DNA of 64,000 nt, taken from NCBI GenBank assembly GCA_016214905.1, contig JACRMQ010000006.1, forward strand, positions 414,411-478,410, in the 5' to 3' direction. The position numbers were made by a program, and so were the translations under genes. Below, one piece after another: positions 28,201 to 37,819 of this stretch (the stretch's first letter is position 1; every line of letters begins with the position of its first letter). The notes beneath the pieces are model-generated. The model searched no databases. It was not told the DNA's origin and was given only the letters and a program-made list of their open reading frames with translations. The DNA is from Ignavibacteriales bacterium. Its GTDB lineage: Bacteria; Bacteroidota; Ignavibacteria; UBA10030; SZUA-254.

Positions 28201-29175
28201 TTAACATTCGCTCACAAAGGAGAACCCGAATTATCTTCGGTTAATATAAACGATATCGTAACCGAACTTGTTAAGATATTGAATCAAACATTTCCCAAGA
28301 CGATAAGAATTGAAAGCAAATTATATCATCAACCTCCGTTTGTAATCGCAGATTCGAGTCAACTGCATTTAGCATTACTCAATCTGTGCGTCAATGCCCG
28401 CGATGCGATGTTAGAGAACGAGCGAGGAATCGGCGATGAAGGCGTATTGATTCTTCGTACCGACGTTGTTGCTCTGGAAAATATTATTCAGAAATATCCG
28501 AAAGCCAAAGCGAAACATTATATAAGTATCAGCGTGACGGATAATGGAATTGGAATGGATGATGAAACACGAAATAGAATTTTTGAACCATTCTTCACGA
28601 CTAAAGAACTTGGAAAAGGAACCGGACTTGGTTTGGCAGTAGTATATGGCGTAATCAATAGCCACCAGGGAATTGTTGAGGTGGAAAGTACTAAAGGTGT
28701 TGGTACTACATTTACGTTATATATTCCGGCAGTCGAATCTGAAATCAACGACAACAATCAGCCAACATCCGAAGAACCAATTACACCTATGGGTAACGAA
28801 ACAATATTAATAGTTGAAGACGAAGAAATGTTAGCGATTCTTTTATCATCGATTATATCAGACCAGGGATATAACGTCCTGATCGCTAAAGATGGGCAAG
28901 AGGGGATACAAATTTATAAGGATAATTTGGGAAAAATAGACCTGGTTGTTTCGGATATGGGACTGCCGAAGCTGGGGGGATACGAGATGTTTATGAAAAT
29001 GAAAGAAGTTGATGAGAATGTTACCGCGATCCTCGCGAGCGGTTACTTCGACTTGAACTTGAAGAAAGAATTATTATCCGCCGGCGCAAAAGATTTCATA
29101 CAGAAACCGTATGTGCCTGAATTAATTCTCGAACGCATCAGAGAAGTGTTGGATGAAAAAAAGAAAAAAAATTAA
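25207..29175 (+). CDS. Multi-PAS/GAF hybrid histidine kinase
   Basis: A 1322-residue soluble sensor with no membrane helix. About four PAS modules fill residues 10-500, each ending in a D-[IV]-T-like linker; a GAF domain follows (about 505-660), then two more PAS modules (about 665-930). The dimerisation helix carries the phospho-acceptor H951 in GGIAHDFNNILG. The ATPase domain has LALLNLCVNARDAM, VTDNGIGMD and GKGTGLGLAVVYG. The C-terminal receiver has D1250 in VVSDMGLPKLGG. The type is common for environmental signal integration; no partner gene is adjacent. It is convergent with the methyltransferase, overlapping by 4 bases. Confidence 0.92.
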   Translation: MKKVKSKNDENRNHLLSLIFDSISDLISIIDINGKRISVNRSLQLLLGKEKMIDGSSFLTEVHPDDKNTVEKAFKNILKTKKQIHVTYRIILSKNNIRNLDTILTPVNSRDGELEKIISISRDVTEKYESDNQIRLLAHAVSCTKDSFILTDLKNNLLFVNPATSKMYGYTDDELIGKNIDLIISPKNRSSITDEIDRSTFNGGWNGELIHRRKDGTELPVEMWTSVVPDDKGNVVAIEWISRDITKRSDVQEQLRETAARLQLMMDNLNILAFELDSEGKFILSRGRGLNQINLRPDELLGKSAYELYQNNIELKTMLDKALAGENVQVDLELGGYIWNTNLLPLKDKNEKVIKIFGTAIDVTARKTAEDALRSESELLHSLMDTIPDTIYFKDTESRFTRINKAQAEVLGLVNVEDAIGKTDADYFIEEHAAITRKDEISVIRDGKKTLGKLEKIILKSGKLHWFTTSKVPLRDKTGKIIGLVGSSRDITNLKQAEDIELALYRIAEEAHSSRDLNNLFSTVHAIIGDLMYANNFFIALYDAEHDKLSFPYWVDEIDTPPNEGTAGRGLTAYVLRHGKSLLCDQKLSDELESQGEAELVGVPSPIWLGVPLIVEGKTIGAMVVQHYSDPTVYTERELHILEFVSSQVAKSIERKQAQTALKESEDRYRAFVTQSTEGIWRYESTEPISIKLTPSEQVNLFLKTAFIAECNDAMAQMYGFLKSEEFIGTKLSNMLDPTDTRNTDMLKLFIECGYRLTGAESREIDKFGNAKIFLNNFVGVVENGLFKGVWGTQTDISERRHAEELIIHSEEKYRTLFEESQDAILLTTPDGTLLDINQAGIDLFGYSSRDEMLKLKDADILYFNPDDRDLFIGRLEQYKFVKDLEVTIRRKDGEKRFVLENASAVFNNEGNVTAYRSFLRDITERKYLEDQLRQAQKMESIGTLAGGIAHDFNNILGIILGYTSLLQKGTTDQQRVSQNLETIKRAVQRGADLVRQLLTFAHKGEPELSSVNINDIVTELVKILNQTFPKTIRIESKLYHQPPFVIADSSQLHLALLNLCVNARDAMLENERGIGDEGVLILRTDVVALENIIQKYPKAKAKHYISISVTDNGIGMDDETRNRIFEPFFTTKELGKGTGLGLAVVYGVINSHQGIVEVESTKGVGTTFTLYIPAVESEINDNNQPTSEEPITPMGNETILIVEDEEMLAILLSSIISDQGYNVLIAKDGQEGIQIYKDNLGKIDLVVSDMGLPKLGGYEMFMKMKEVDENVTAILASGYFDLNLKKELLSAGAKDFIQKPYVPELILERIREVLDEKKKKN

Positions 29176-29711
29176 GGATTAGATTTTAATACCGATACAC
29201 AACCGAAAATTGTAATACCAAACGCCACTGCAGCGTTCAACGATTGTTTCATGCCGTACATCGGAATTTCTATTGCCATATCGGCGTTCTCGATGATCTC
29301 GCGGGAAATGCCCGTTATCTCATTACCGACCACAATGCAGAGCGGAAACTCTGAACCATCCAACTTATAATAAGGACGGCTGTGTGTAGTATGTTCTAGT
29401 ACACAAATTTTTATTCCCATCTCTTTAATAATGTTAACTGCCTCCAATGGTGATTGGAAATATTCCCAAGGAACCGATTCGGTTGCCCCGAGTGCAGTTT
29501 TATCAATTTCCTTCCGCGGTGGCGATGGTGTGTATCCGGTTAAAAATAATTTTGCGCAGCGGGCACCATCAGCAGATCGAAACATGGAACCGACGTTATA
29601 TAAACTTCTGATGTTATCAAGCAGTCCATAAATCGGAAACCTTTCTGAGTTTTGCAATTCCGCAATAGTGTATCTCTTTTTTGAAATTTCCTTGTGGTCT
29701 AATTTTCTCAT
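29172..29711 (-). CDS. SpoU/TrmH-family RNA 2'-O-methyltransferase
   Basis: A 179-residue SPOUT methyltransferase without the L30e-like N-terminal domain. Motif 1 is NIRSLYNVGSMFRSADG, motif 2 is IVVGNEITGIS and motif 3 is IPMYGMKQSLNAAVAFGI. The target (tRNA Gm18 or an rRNA site) cannot be told. Convergent with the hybrid kinase gene. Confidence 0.88.
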   Translation of the reverse strand: MRKLDHKEISKKRYTIAELQNSERFPIYGLLDNIRSLYNVGSMFRSADGARCAKLFLTGYTPSPPRKEIDKTALGATESVPWEYFQSPLEAVNIIKEMGIKICVLEHTTHSRPYYKLDGSEFPLCIVVGNEITGISREIIENADMAIEIPMYGMKQSLNAAVAFGITIFGCVSVLKSNP

Positions 29712-29799
29712 GATAGAATATAATAATTTTTACAGAATTGATTCAATCATCAAAATTTTGTATATTTTCAAGCCGTTTAACCCTCAAATTGCGTAAATT

Positions 29800-30471
29800 T
29801 TGAAGAAATTAGTAATTGCCATCGATGGTCCTGCTGCTTCCGGCAAAAGTACTACTTCCAAGTTAGTCGCTGAACGATTAGGTTATCTTTACATAGATAC
29901 AGGTGCAATGTATCGTGCAATCACTTGGAAAGTTATTCGGAATAAAATTAATCCGGAAGAGACAGACAGAATAGGAGAATTGGCAGAGCGAACAAGTGTC
30001 CGCTTGGAAAAAGCCAATGATAGTATAAAAGTATTTCTCGATGGGGAGGATGTATCGAAAATTATTCGAACGCAGGCAGTAACACAATCAGTGAGCGCGG
30101 TTAGTGCGCTTGAAAAAGTTCGAACTGTTATGGTTCGTGAGCAAAGAAAGATCGGCGAGCATGGTGGTGTCGTGGTTGATGGAAGGGATATCGGTACGGT
30201 TGTTTTTCCGAACGCTGACGTAAAAATATTTATGATTGCGAATGTTAATGAGCGTGCTCGTAGACGGCAAAAAGAATTAGAGCAAGCAGGTGTTAAAGTT
30301 GATTTAAGTGAGCTTGCTGAGGAAATCGAAGTGCGTGATAGAAAAGATTCCGGAAGAGAGATAAGTCCATTGCGCAAAGCTGATGACGCAATCACACTCG
30401 ATACTACGGTTATGACGATTGATGATCAGGTTGATTTTATTGTTAAGAAAGTTATTGAGAAATTAGGATAA
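29800..30471 (+). CDS. cmk: Cytidylate kinase
   Basis: CMP/dCMP kinase of 223 residues: P-loop IDGPAASGKSTTSK, then YIDTGAMYRAITW, VVDGRDIGTVVFPNAD and RRQKEL. The start must be TTG at 29800, because the P-loop begins eight codons later and no ATG lies upstream in frame. It overlaps no neighbour and is followed by ispH after one base, the widespread cmk-ispH-rpsA cluster. Confidence 0.95.
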   Translation: MKKLVIAIDGPAASGKSTTSKLVAERLGYLYIDTGAMYRAITWKVIRNKINPEETDRIGELAERTSVRLEKANDSIKVFLDGEDVSKIIRTQAVTQSVSAVSALEKVRTVMVREQRKIGEHGGVVVDGRDIGTVVFPNADVKIFMIANVNERARRRQKELEQAGVKVDLSELAEEIEVRDRKDSGREISPLRKADDAITLDTTVMTIDDQVDFIVKKVIEKLG

Positions 30472-30472
30472 G

Positions 30473-31387
30473 ATGAAGGTGACAGTTGACGAAAGCGCCG
30501 GTTTTTGTTGGGGCGTTATCAGAACGATAGACATTGCAGAGACAGAATTGAAATCATCGAGGAATGGTAAAAACCTTTACGTTCTCGGAGATATAATACA
30601 TAATCCGATGGAGATTGAGCGGCTGAAGAAAGAAGGATTGCAAACGATCACCCACGACCAATTGCAAAATCTTCGCGGTGAAAAAGTTTTTATCAGGGCA
30701 CACGGTGAACCGCCATCGACATTCGATACCGCGAAACAATTAGGAATCGATATTGTTGATGCCACTTGTCCCGTTGTGCGAAAAGTGCAAGAGAGAATCC
30801 GCAAGTTTTACGAAAGCGGATATCAGGTTGTAATTTACGGTAAAATCGATCATGCTGAAGTGATCGGATTGGTTGGGCAGACAAACGGTGAAGCAATTGT
30901 GATAAAATCTCTCGAAGAGATTGATAAAGTTGACATGAATAAGAAAACCGTTTTATTCTCTCAAACGACTATGGATAAGCAAACATTTTATCGTTTGAAA
31001 GAAGAATTTCAGAATAAGATCAAAGAATTGGTAGTTGATTCATTCGAACAACAAGCCATCGAGTTTCACGCTAAAGATACGATTTGCGGACAGGTTTTCG
31101 GAAGAGATAAAAAACTTCAGGAGTTTGCAAAGAAGAACGACATAATGATTTTTGTTGCCGGAAAAAGCAGTTCAAACGGTAAAGTCTTGTATAATATTTG
31201 CAAAGACGCGAATCCGAGAACTTATTTCGTAGAAAACGAACATCAGGTTTTACCGGATTGGTTCGATGGAATCGAATCTGTGGGTATAAGCGGTGCGACA
31301 TCCACCCCGCAGTGGGTTATGCAACAAGTCAAACAAGAAATTGAAAAACGGTTTTGTGAAGTCAAAACAAAACAAACAGCATTATAA
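30473..31387 (+). CDS. ispH: 4-hydroxy-3-methylbut-2-enyl diphosphate reductase IspH
   Basis: Last enzyme of the MEP isoprenoid pathway, a [4Fe-4S] protein of 304 residues. The three cluster cysteines are in GFCWGVIRTI, VDATCPVVRK and DTICGQVFGRD. RAHGEPP and SSNGKVLY are further conserved segments. The CGQVFGRD version is close to Bacteroidota-type IspH, which supports the taxonomic reading. It depends on the Fe-S machinery encoded at the start of the window. Confidence 0.95.
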   Translation: MKVTVDESAGFCWGVIRTIDIAETELKSSRNGKNLYVLGDIIHNPMEIERLKKEGLQTITHDQLQNLRGEKVFIRAHGEPPSTFDTAKQLGIDIVDATCPVVRKVQERIRKFYESGYQVVIYGKIDHAEVIGLVGQTNGEAIVIKSLEEIDKVDMNKKTVLFSQTTMDKQTFYRLKEEFQNKIKELVVDSFEQQAIEFHAKDTICGQVFGRDKKLQEFAKKNDIMIFVAGKSSSNGKVLYNICKDANPRTYFVENEHQVLPDWFDGIESVGISGATSTPQWVMQQVKQEIEKRFCEVKTKQTAL

Positions 31388-31522
31388 TTAAGTCATCATT
31401 AAACAACTAAATAATAACCTTCAAAATCAATTTCACACATGAAACAGTTAGATGACTACTGTTCGGTGCGGGATATTTTGAGCAGTCTAATAAATGGTAG
31501 TAGTAACATTTTAGGAGATTGA

Positions 31523-33370
31523 ATGGCAGAAGAGCAGAAGGACACCATCCTTCAACAAAAAACAACCGACGTTAGTAAAACGTCATTTCAAGCATCACCC
31601 GTTAGCTCGGGTGGGAGTAATTTTAATTTCGCGAGCGTGGAAGAGCGCGAATATACCGAGCAGGAGTACAAAGACCTTTCGAAGTTGTACGACCGCACAT
31701 TTAGCAATATTCAGGAATCACAGATCGTTAAAGGAAAGATCGTTGCAATCACAGATGACAGCGTTGCGATCGATATCGGATTCAAATCCGAAGGATTAGT
31801 TCCGATAGAAGAATTTCCGAACATTGACGAATTAAGTCCGGGCGATGAAATTGAAGTGTATTTAGAAAGTGTGGAAAACAAGGATGGTCAGCTTGTGCTT
31901 TCTCGTAAACGCGCTGATTTCATGCGGACATGGGAGCGCGTTGTCGATGCGTTCAATAAAAGCGAAATATTACAAGGTAAAATCACTCGTCGTATCAAAG
32001 GCGGTTTAGTTGTCGACCTTATGGGTTTGGATGCGTTCCTACCCGGTTCACAAATCGATATTAAACCGGTGCGCGATTTTGACCAGTTCATCGGAAAGAT
32101 GATGGAATTTAAGATCGCCAAAATTAATCACCCGAATGAAAATGTTGTTGTTAGTCATAAAGTTCTCATCGAAGCTGAGATGCATGAACAACGCAGCGCA
32201 ATTTTGGGCAGTCTCGAAAAAGGTCAAGTCCTTGAAGGTACAGCGAAAGCGATCACTGATTTCGGTGTATTCGTTGACCTCGGCGGTGTTGATGGTTTGA
32301 TTCATATTACCGATTTATCATGGGGACGCATCAACCATCCATCTGAAGTGGTTAAGTTAGATCAGACCATCACTGTGGTGGTCATCGATTTCGACGAAGC
32401 GAAGAAACGTATTTCTCTCGGATTGAAACAACTTCAACCACATCCGTGGGAAAAGATAGATGAAAAATATCCGGTCGGCACAAAAGTTACCGGTAAAGTT
32501 GTTTCACTCGCCGACTACGGTGCGTTTATCGAAGTTGAAAAAGGAATCGAGGGCTTAATTCATATATCCGAAATGAGCTGGACTCAACATATCAAACATC
32601 CGTCCCAGATGGTTTCGATGGGGCAGATGATTGAAGCTATCATATTGAGCCTCGATAAGGAAAATAAAAAAATATCGCTCGGTATGAAACAACTCGAACC
32701 AGATCCATGGTTAACACTCTTGCAAAAATATCCGATCGATTCAAAACATATCGGAACGGTCAGAAATCTAACCAACTTCGGTGTGTTTGTAGAGTTGGAA
32801 GAAGGTGTTGATGGTTTAGTGCATATCAGCGATCTATCATGGACAAAGAAAATCCGCCACCCCGGTGAAGTAGTGAAGAAGGGCGAAAAATTGGAAGTGA
32901 TTATCCTTGGTATTGATGTTGAACAACGTCGTATTTCTCTCGGGCATAAACAAGTGAATGAGAATCCGTGGGATACTTTCGGTGAGTTATATAAGGTCGG
33001 TATAGAATCATCAGGTAAAATTGTTCGTTTGATTGAGAAAGGTGTCATTGTGGAATTGCCGCAAGGCGTAGACGGCTTCGTGCCGATCTCACAACTATCA
33101 ATGACTCCCCTTAAAAATATTGCAGATGCATTTAAGGTGAACGATGAATTACCGCTTCGTGTTCTTGAATTCGATAAAGAGAGCAAAAAAATTGTGCTTT
33201 CCGCCGTCGAGTATCTGAAACACAAAGAACAAAAAACAATCGATGAATATACTCAGAAACACAAGCTACCCCCGATGACTCTTAAAGAGGTTGCCGAGAT
33301 GCCGATGAAACCGATCGAAGCACCTCCTGAAGAATTCACCGGACTACCTACATCCGATTTCATGAATTAA
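31523..33370 (+). CDS. rpsA: 30S ribosomal protein S1
   Basis: A 615-residue protein with six consecutive S1 RNA-binding repeats from about residue 65. The best ones carry [47 protein letters not shown] and [24 protein letters not shown] patterns. A poorly conserved Gln/Ser-rich N-terminus of about 55 residues precedes them. TTAGGAG lies 7 bases upstream. Presence of full S1 and good Shine-Dalgarno sites is consistent. Confidence 0.96.
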   Translation: MAEEQKDTILQQKTTDVSKTSFQASPVSSGGSNFNFASVEEREYTEQEYKDLSKLYDRTFSNIQESQIVKGKIVAITDDSVAIDIGFKSEGLVPIEEFPNIDELSPGDEIEVYLESVENKDGQLVLSRKRADFMRTWERVVDAFNKSEILQGKITRRIKGGLVVDLMGLDAFLPGSQIDIKPVRDFDQFIGKMMEFKIAKINHPNENVVVSHKVLIEAEMHEQRSAILGSLEKGQVLEGTAKAITDFGVFVDLGGVDGLIHITDLSWGRINHPSEVVKLDQTITVVVIDFDEAKKRISLGLKQLQPHPWEKIDEKYPVGTKVTGKVVSLADYGAFIEVEKGIEGLIHISEMSWTQHIKHPSQMVSMGQMIEAIILSLDKENKKISLGMKQLEPDPWLTLLQKYPIDSKHIGTVRNLTNFGVFVELEEGVDGLVHISDLSWTKKIRHPGEVVKKGEKLEVIILGIDVEQRRISLGHKQVNENPWDTFGELYKVGIESSGKIVRLIEKGVIVELPQGVDGFVPISQLSMTPLKNIADAFKVNDELPLRVLEFDKESKKIVLSAVEYLKHKEQKTIDEYTQKHKLPPMTLKEVAEMPMKPIEAPPEEFTGLPTSDFMN

Positions 33371-33396
33371 TATCGTTGATTGAAGGAATAAAACAG

Positions 33397-33425
33397 AGAG
33401 TTGTCTTTTTAGGCAACTCTTTGTA
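33397..33425 (+). terminator. Probable terminator after rpsA
   Basis: Stem AGAGTTG (33397-33403) with CAACTCT (33414-33420), then TTGTATTTT. The T tract is interrupted, so termination may be partial. Confidence 0.6.
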
Positions 33426-33434
33426 TTTTAAATC

Positions 33435-34730
33435 ATGATGAAGGTCGCATTTCATACACTCGGTTGCAAACTGAACTTCGCAGAAACGTCAACTCTCGGG
33501 AAACAATTCGTTGAAAGAGGATTTGAAACAGTAGCTGCCGGTCAACCTGCCGATGTTGTTGTGTTGAATACCTGCACAGTTACAGAAAGAGCCGATAGGG
33601 AATGCCGGCAAATAATCCGCAGGGCATTGAGGCAATCGCCAGATGCATTCATTATTGTTACAGGATGTTACGCCCAGCTGCAACCCCATGAAATATCGGC
33701 TATTGAAGGTGTTGATTTAGTTTTAGGTTCTCAGGAGAAATTTGATCTGTTCAAATACACCAACGGACTGAAAAAGAAATCGGTTCCGCAGATTTTTGTC
33801 TCGTGTATAGATGAGGCAGATAAATTCCATCCAGCTTTTTCAAGTGAGATCGGTGGCAGGACCCGGGCATTTCTTAAAGTACAAGACGGATGTGATTATA
33901 CTTGTGCTTTTTGTACAATTCCGCTGGCGCGCGGAGCAAGTCGAAGCGCTACTGAAACCGAAATCATCGAACAAGCGAAAAAAATCGTTCAGGATGGTTT
34001 TAAAGAAATTGTACTGACCGGAGTCAATGTAGGCGATTATGGCAAGAAGATTGAAACAAATTTCATAAATCTGCTGAAGGGATTGGAGCGGATAGCAGGA
34101 CTTGAAAGAATCAGGATAAGTTCGATCGAACCGAACCTGCTTACGCGTGAGATGGTTGATTTTATGCTTGCTTCCCAAAAATTTTGCAATCATTTCCATA
34201 TTCCATTGCAAAGCGGTAGTGAAAATATTCTGAAGAAGATGCGCCGAAGATATTTACCACAAGATTACCGATCGATTGTTGAATATATCAGCGCAAAAGA
34301 TTTAAGCGCGGGAATCGGAGTTGATGTTATTGTCGGATTCCCTGGTGAATCGGATCAATTGTTCGAAGAAACATATAAATTCATTGTTGATTTGCCGGTT
34401 TCGTATCTTCATGTATTCACATATTCCGAAAGACCTGACACAGACGCACTCACCTTCGCGGATCCGGTGAATCATCAAATCAGGCATGAGCGAAATGAAC
34501 GGTTACGGATTTTAAGTCAAAAGAAGCGCCGGAATTTTTACTCTTCCTTCATAGGAAAATCTTTGCCGGTCCTTTTTGAAGGAAAGATGCAAGCGAATAA
34601 AATTACAGGTTTGACCACAAATTACATTCGTGTAGAGACAACAGGGGACGATAGTATGGTAAATAATATCGAAAATATAACAATCACCCGTATCGATAAT
34701 GAAATCTGTTTCGGAGAAAGGGATAAATAA
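33435..34730 (+). CDS. mtaB: tRNA t6A37 methylthiotransferase MtaB
   Basis: Radical-SAM enzyme of 431 residues that converts t6A37 to ms2t6A in tRNA. The N-terminal MTTase domain has FHTLGCKLNFAE, NTCTVTERADRECRQ and VTGCYAQL, whose cysteines bind one cluster. The radical-SAM motif is CDYTCAFCTIPLARG. A TRAM-like end follows. The C-x-N-x-x-E start separates MtaB from MiaB. Two adjacent ATGs exist at the start. Confidence 0.93.
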   Translation: MMKVAFHTLGCKLNFAETSTLGKQFVERGFETVAAGQPADVVVLNTCTVTERADRECRQIIRRALRQSPDAFIIVTGCYAQLQPHEISAIEGVDLVLGSQEKFDLFKYTNGLKKKSVPQIFVSCIDEADKFHPAFSSEIGGRTRAFLKVQDGCDYTCAFCTIPLARGASRSATETEIIEQAKKIVQDGFKEIVLTGVNVGDYGKKIETNFINLLKGLERIAGLERIRISSIEPNLLTREMVDFMLASQKFCNHFHIPLQSGSENILKKMRRRYLPQDYRSIVEYISAKDLSAGIGVDVIVGFPGESDQLFEETYKFIVDLPVSYLHVFTYSERPDTDALTFADPVNHQIRHERNERLRILSQKKRRNFYSSFIGKSLPVLFEGKMQANKITGLTTNYIRVETTGDDSMVNNIENITITRIDNEICFGERDK

Positions 34731-34801
34731 ATATCAACAGTGCTACTTATTCAATCAAAATAATCAAATGTTCAAAGCATATTACCATAACTGAGGTCTG
34801 T

Positions 34802-35518
34802 ATGAAATTTATCGCTGTTCTTTTATTTATCACCACCGGCTTATCCGCGCAACCAGCACAGTTTATTTATCAACCTAAAAATGTTGAGCGTCCGATTCAG
34901 ATATTACCGCCGGTTTCAACCGCCGATGGTGGAGAGAAAAGCGTATTCCTCGCGGGGTTGTACTCTTTTTTGTTGCCGGGGATGGGCGATCTATACCTTG
35001 GAAATTATTCTACCGGAAAATATTTCACCGCTGCTGAAGGAGCACTCTGGATAACCTTGATCGGTTTTGACAGCTACGGTACATGGGTACGGAACGATGC
35101 TCGCGATTACGCTGTTCAGCATGCAGGTATATCGATTGTTGGACAGGACGATCAATATTTTGTTGACATCGGTGATTATCAGAGTGTGAAAGATTACAAT
35201 ACCGATATGTTAAGAAAACGCGATATTGTCAAGCTTTATGATGAGCGTTATCCTGTCGGTTGGTACTGGGATTCCAAATCAAATCGTGAACATTACCGCG
35301 ATTTGCGTGTGTCAAGCGATCAGGCATTCAATAATGTCAGTTTTGTAATAGCGGCGATAGGTATCAATCATCTTGTCAGCGCGGTGCATTCGGTGCTGAG
35401 CGCGCGGTCATTTAACAATAATCTTCAAGCTTCGAACCTGATAGATATTAACGCGAAAGTGATCGGAGGGATAAATAATCCGCAGGGGATTATGATATCT
35501 CTCTCAAAGAATTTTTAA
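34802..35518 (+). CDS. Membrane/secreted protein, DUF5683-like
   Basis: A 238-residue protein with a signal peptide (MKFIAVLLFITTGLSA, cleavage near QPAQ). The segment LYSFLLPGMGDLYLGNYSTGKYF followed by a hydrophobic ALWITLIGF is the pattern of the DUF5683 family of Bacteroidota envelope proteins. A second hydrophobic stretch (NVSFVIAAIGINHLVSAVHSV) lies near the C-terminus. Function unknown. Confidence 0.75.
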   Translation: MKFIAVLLFITTGLSAQPAQFIYQPKNVERPIQILPPVSTADGGEKSVFLAGLYSFLLPGMGDLYLGNYSTGKYFTAAEGALWITLIGFDSYGTWVRNDARDYAVQHAGISIVGQDDQYFVDIGDYQSVKDYNTDMLRKRDIVKLYDERYPVGWYWDSKSNREHYRDLRVSSDQAFNNVSFVIAAIGINHLVSAVHSVLSARSFNNNLQASNLIDINAKVIGGINNPQGIMISLSKNF

Positions 35519-35548
35519 AATGCATCCCATTTTATTCTTAGTCGAATA

Positions 35549-36289
35549 ATGAGCGCGAAGATGCGAAACATAAAGCTCATTGTTGAATATGAAGGCACAA
35601 GCTACGTTGGTTGGCAGCGCCAACAAAACGGTAAAAGCGTTCAGGGGGAAATTGAATCGGTTCTTAATCGAATCCTCTGCGAGGAAGTGAACGTGATTGG
35701 CGCAGGTCGAACAGATGCCGGTGTTCATGCCCGCGGACAAACGGCGAATTTCAGAACTTCAATAAACCGTCCGTTGGATGAAATCAGAAATGGATTAAAC
35801 GGTTTACTTCCAGAAGACATAGTTATTCATGAGATTGAAGAAGTACCGTTGGAATTTCACTCTCGGTACAGCGCGAAAGCACGTTATTATTCCTATTTGA
35901 TTAGCCGTGAACCGACTGCTTTGCTGAGAAATATATCATGGCAGTTGAATTATAAATTGGATATCGGATTACTGGAAAAATCCGCAAACCGGCTTATAGG
36001 TGAACATGATTTTGAATCATTTTGCAAAGCGAACTCCGACGTAGACCATCATCGCTGTAATATTATCGAAACAGCGTGGAAGGTAGAAGGTGCACTACTT
36101 CGGTTTGACATCGCGGCGGATCGATTTTTACACGGCATGGTTCGCGCGTTGGTTGGGACGATGGTCGATGTTGCAAGGGGGCATGTTTCATTCGAATCAT
36201 ATCTATCGATATTTGAAAAGAAAGATCGTTCGGAAGCGGGAACTGCCGCGCCGGCAAAAGGGTTAACTCTTGAGAAGATTATTTATTAG
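35549..36289 (+). CDS. truA: tRNA pseudouridine(38-40) synthase TruA
   Basis: A 246-residue pseudouridine synthase. The catalytic Asp is in GAGRTDAGVHARGQ near residue 52; VEYEGTSYVGWQRQ opens the fold and FLHGMVRALVGTMVDVARG closes it. A second ATG four codons in (35561) is an alternative start just ahead of RNIKLIVEYEG. Confidence 0.95.
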   Translation: MSAKMRNIKLIVEYEGTSYVGWQRQQNGKSVQGEIESVLNRILCEEVNVIGAGRTDAGVHARGQTANFRTSINRPLDEIRNGLNGLLPEDIVIHEIEEVPLEFHSRYSAKARYYSYLISREPTALLRNISWQLNYKLDIGLLEKSANRLIGEHDFESFCKANSDVDHHRCNIIETAWKVEGALLRFDIAADRFLHGMVRALVGTMVDVARGHVSFESYLSIFEKKDRSEAGTAAPAKGLTLEKIIY

Positions 36290-36310
36290 ATTTAAGTGAA
36301 AGGTAATATT

Positions 36311-37126
36311 ATGATCAGTAAAAATTATAGAACAAAAATATACACTATCATCGCAACGATGATCTTGTTCGCGTTCAGTTGCGCTGTTAATATCTTCCCC
36401 GATGCTGAAGATATGAAACTTGGTAAGCAGGTTGATGAGGAAATCCGTAAAAACCCGAAAGAGTATCCGATTCTCACTGGACGCCCTGAGGTGAAGGAAT
36501 ACATCGCTTCAATCGGCAATAAAATTCTCGCCGCGCCCGCGATTCAAAAACGGGGAGTGTACGCATATCAGTATGAAATTATCGCGAATGACTCGGTGAT
36601 AAATGCATTCTGTACACCCGGCGGATACATTTACGTTTACACCGGATTAATGAAATTCATTGATGATGAAGCAACGCTTGCCGGTGTGGTTGGCCATGAG
36701 ATCGCGCATGCGGAATGCCGTCACGCAACCAAGCGGATGACGAAAACTTACGGCGCGCAAATTCTTCTCGGTTTGGTTTTAGGTGAAAAACCTTCGCAGG
36801 TCGCAGAGATTACCGCGAATCTTTTTACAGGTCTCGCTCTGCTTGCGAACAGCCGTTCAGATGAAACTGAAGCAGATGAATTCTCAATTAAATATCTTAC
36901 AAGCACAAACTATTATCCCGGAGCCATAACTTCTTTCTTCAAAAAGATGCAGGGTAAAAGGGGAGGTAAAAGCGGTGGAACGCTTGAAAGATTTTTATCA
37001 ACACACCCGCTTGATGAAGATAGAATAAAGCATGTGAATGATGTTTTAAGTAAGATGGGAAATCCAGTTCAAACTGAAGCGAATACTTTCAATGCGAAGT
37101 ATCAGGAGTTTAAAAAGAAATTGTAA
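36311..37126 (+). CDS. M48-family metalloprotease lipoprotein
   Basis: A 271-residue periplasmic protease. Zinc is bound by GHEIAHAECRH with the downstream Glu in DETEADEFSIKYL. The N-terminus from the ATG at 36311 is a lipoprotein signal ending LFAFSC, so it is probably tethered to a membrane. AAAGG lies about 8 bases upstream; a GTG at 36296 is less likely. It resembles LoiP/YcaL/BepA-type quality-control proteases without a TPR domain. Confidence 0.9.
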   Translation: MISKNYRTKIYTIIATMILFAFSCAVNIFPDAEDMKLGKQVDEEIRKNPKEYPILTGRPEVKEYIASIGNKILAAPAIQKRGVYAYQYEIIANDSVINAFCTPGGYIYVYTGLMKFIDDEATLAGVVGHEIAHAECRHATKRMTKTYGAQILLGLVLGEKPSQVAEITANLFTGLALLANSRSDETEADEFSIKYLTSTNYYPGAITSFFKKMQGKRGGKSGGTLERFLSTHPLDEDRIKHVNDVLSKMGNPVQTEANTFNAKYQEFKKKL

Positions 37127-37150
37127 AAATAATATTATTATAGCTCCAAT

Positions 37151-37768
37151 TTAATAAAGCCGATAACTAATTAAATAAGTTCTTCGATAAGGCTTATTAT
37201 ATAAATCAATATCCTCGACGATACCTATTCCTGGACAAAGAATTTCATACACATCATCTTTGAATGGATTGTTCTGAAACTTAACACAATTCCGAAAATA
37301 TCCTCTGGGTAGAATGACGGGATTTTTCACTTTAGTTGCCCTTCTAGTGTTCCCCTTGCATCCATGAAGTACAATAAATTGTACAATCTCAGTATCAGTA
37401 GGTTTTAAATATTGCGGAGGCGGATAAAATCCTCCTTCTGTCCAGTTAGGATATAATATACTATCATTACTAATCGTGTATACAGCTTTTGGATTAATTG
37501 TATCACGGCTATCATATAACAGATACCAGCAACGATTTTGAAAGTATTCTGTATCTTTGATCGAGATATTATAATATTGTGTGAAAGTGCCTGAATCTGT
37601 GGTGAATATATCTTTATAGTACCAGCTATTTCCTATTGCCAGTGGAATCAGCGGATCATTACTATTATCTATCGGTATTGAATTAACAATCTGAGTTTGC
37701 TTCTCGCATCCGTTAAGAAGTGCAACAATTAAAAAAGCGATTGATGTAATTCTTAGATATTTGTTCAT
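37151..37768 (-). CDS. Lipoprotein of unknown function
   Basis: A 205-residue protein with signal peptide and lipobox (IAFLIVALLNGCEK). The start at 37768 is set by GGAGGA about 9 bases upstream; the frame extends to a TTG further up. The mature part contains IPLAIGNSWYYKD, a segment often seen in Bacteroidota lipoproteins of unknown role, and several aromatic beta-strand-like stretches. Not recognised further. Confidence 0.75.
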   Translation of the reverse strand: MNKYLRITSIAFLIVALLNGCEKQTQIVNSIPIDNSNDPLIPLAIGNSWYYKDIFTTDSGTFTQYYNISIKDTEYFQNRCWYLLYDSRDTINPKAVYTISNDSILYPNWTEGGFYPPPQYLKPTDTEIVQFIVLHGCKGNTRRATKVKNPVILPRGYFRNCVKFQNNPFKDDVYEILCPGIGIVEDIDLYNKPYRRTYLISYRLY

Positions 37769-37819
37769 GGATAATTCCTCCAAATAATTTCTTATGTTAT
37801 AAATTTATCTAGTCTCATA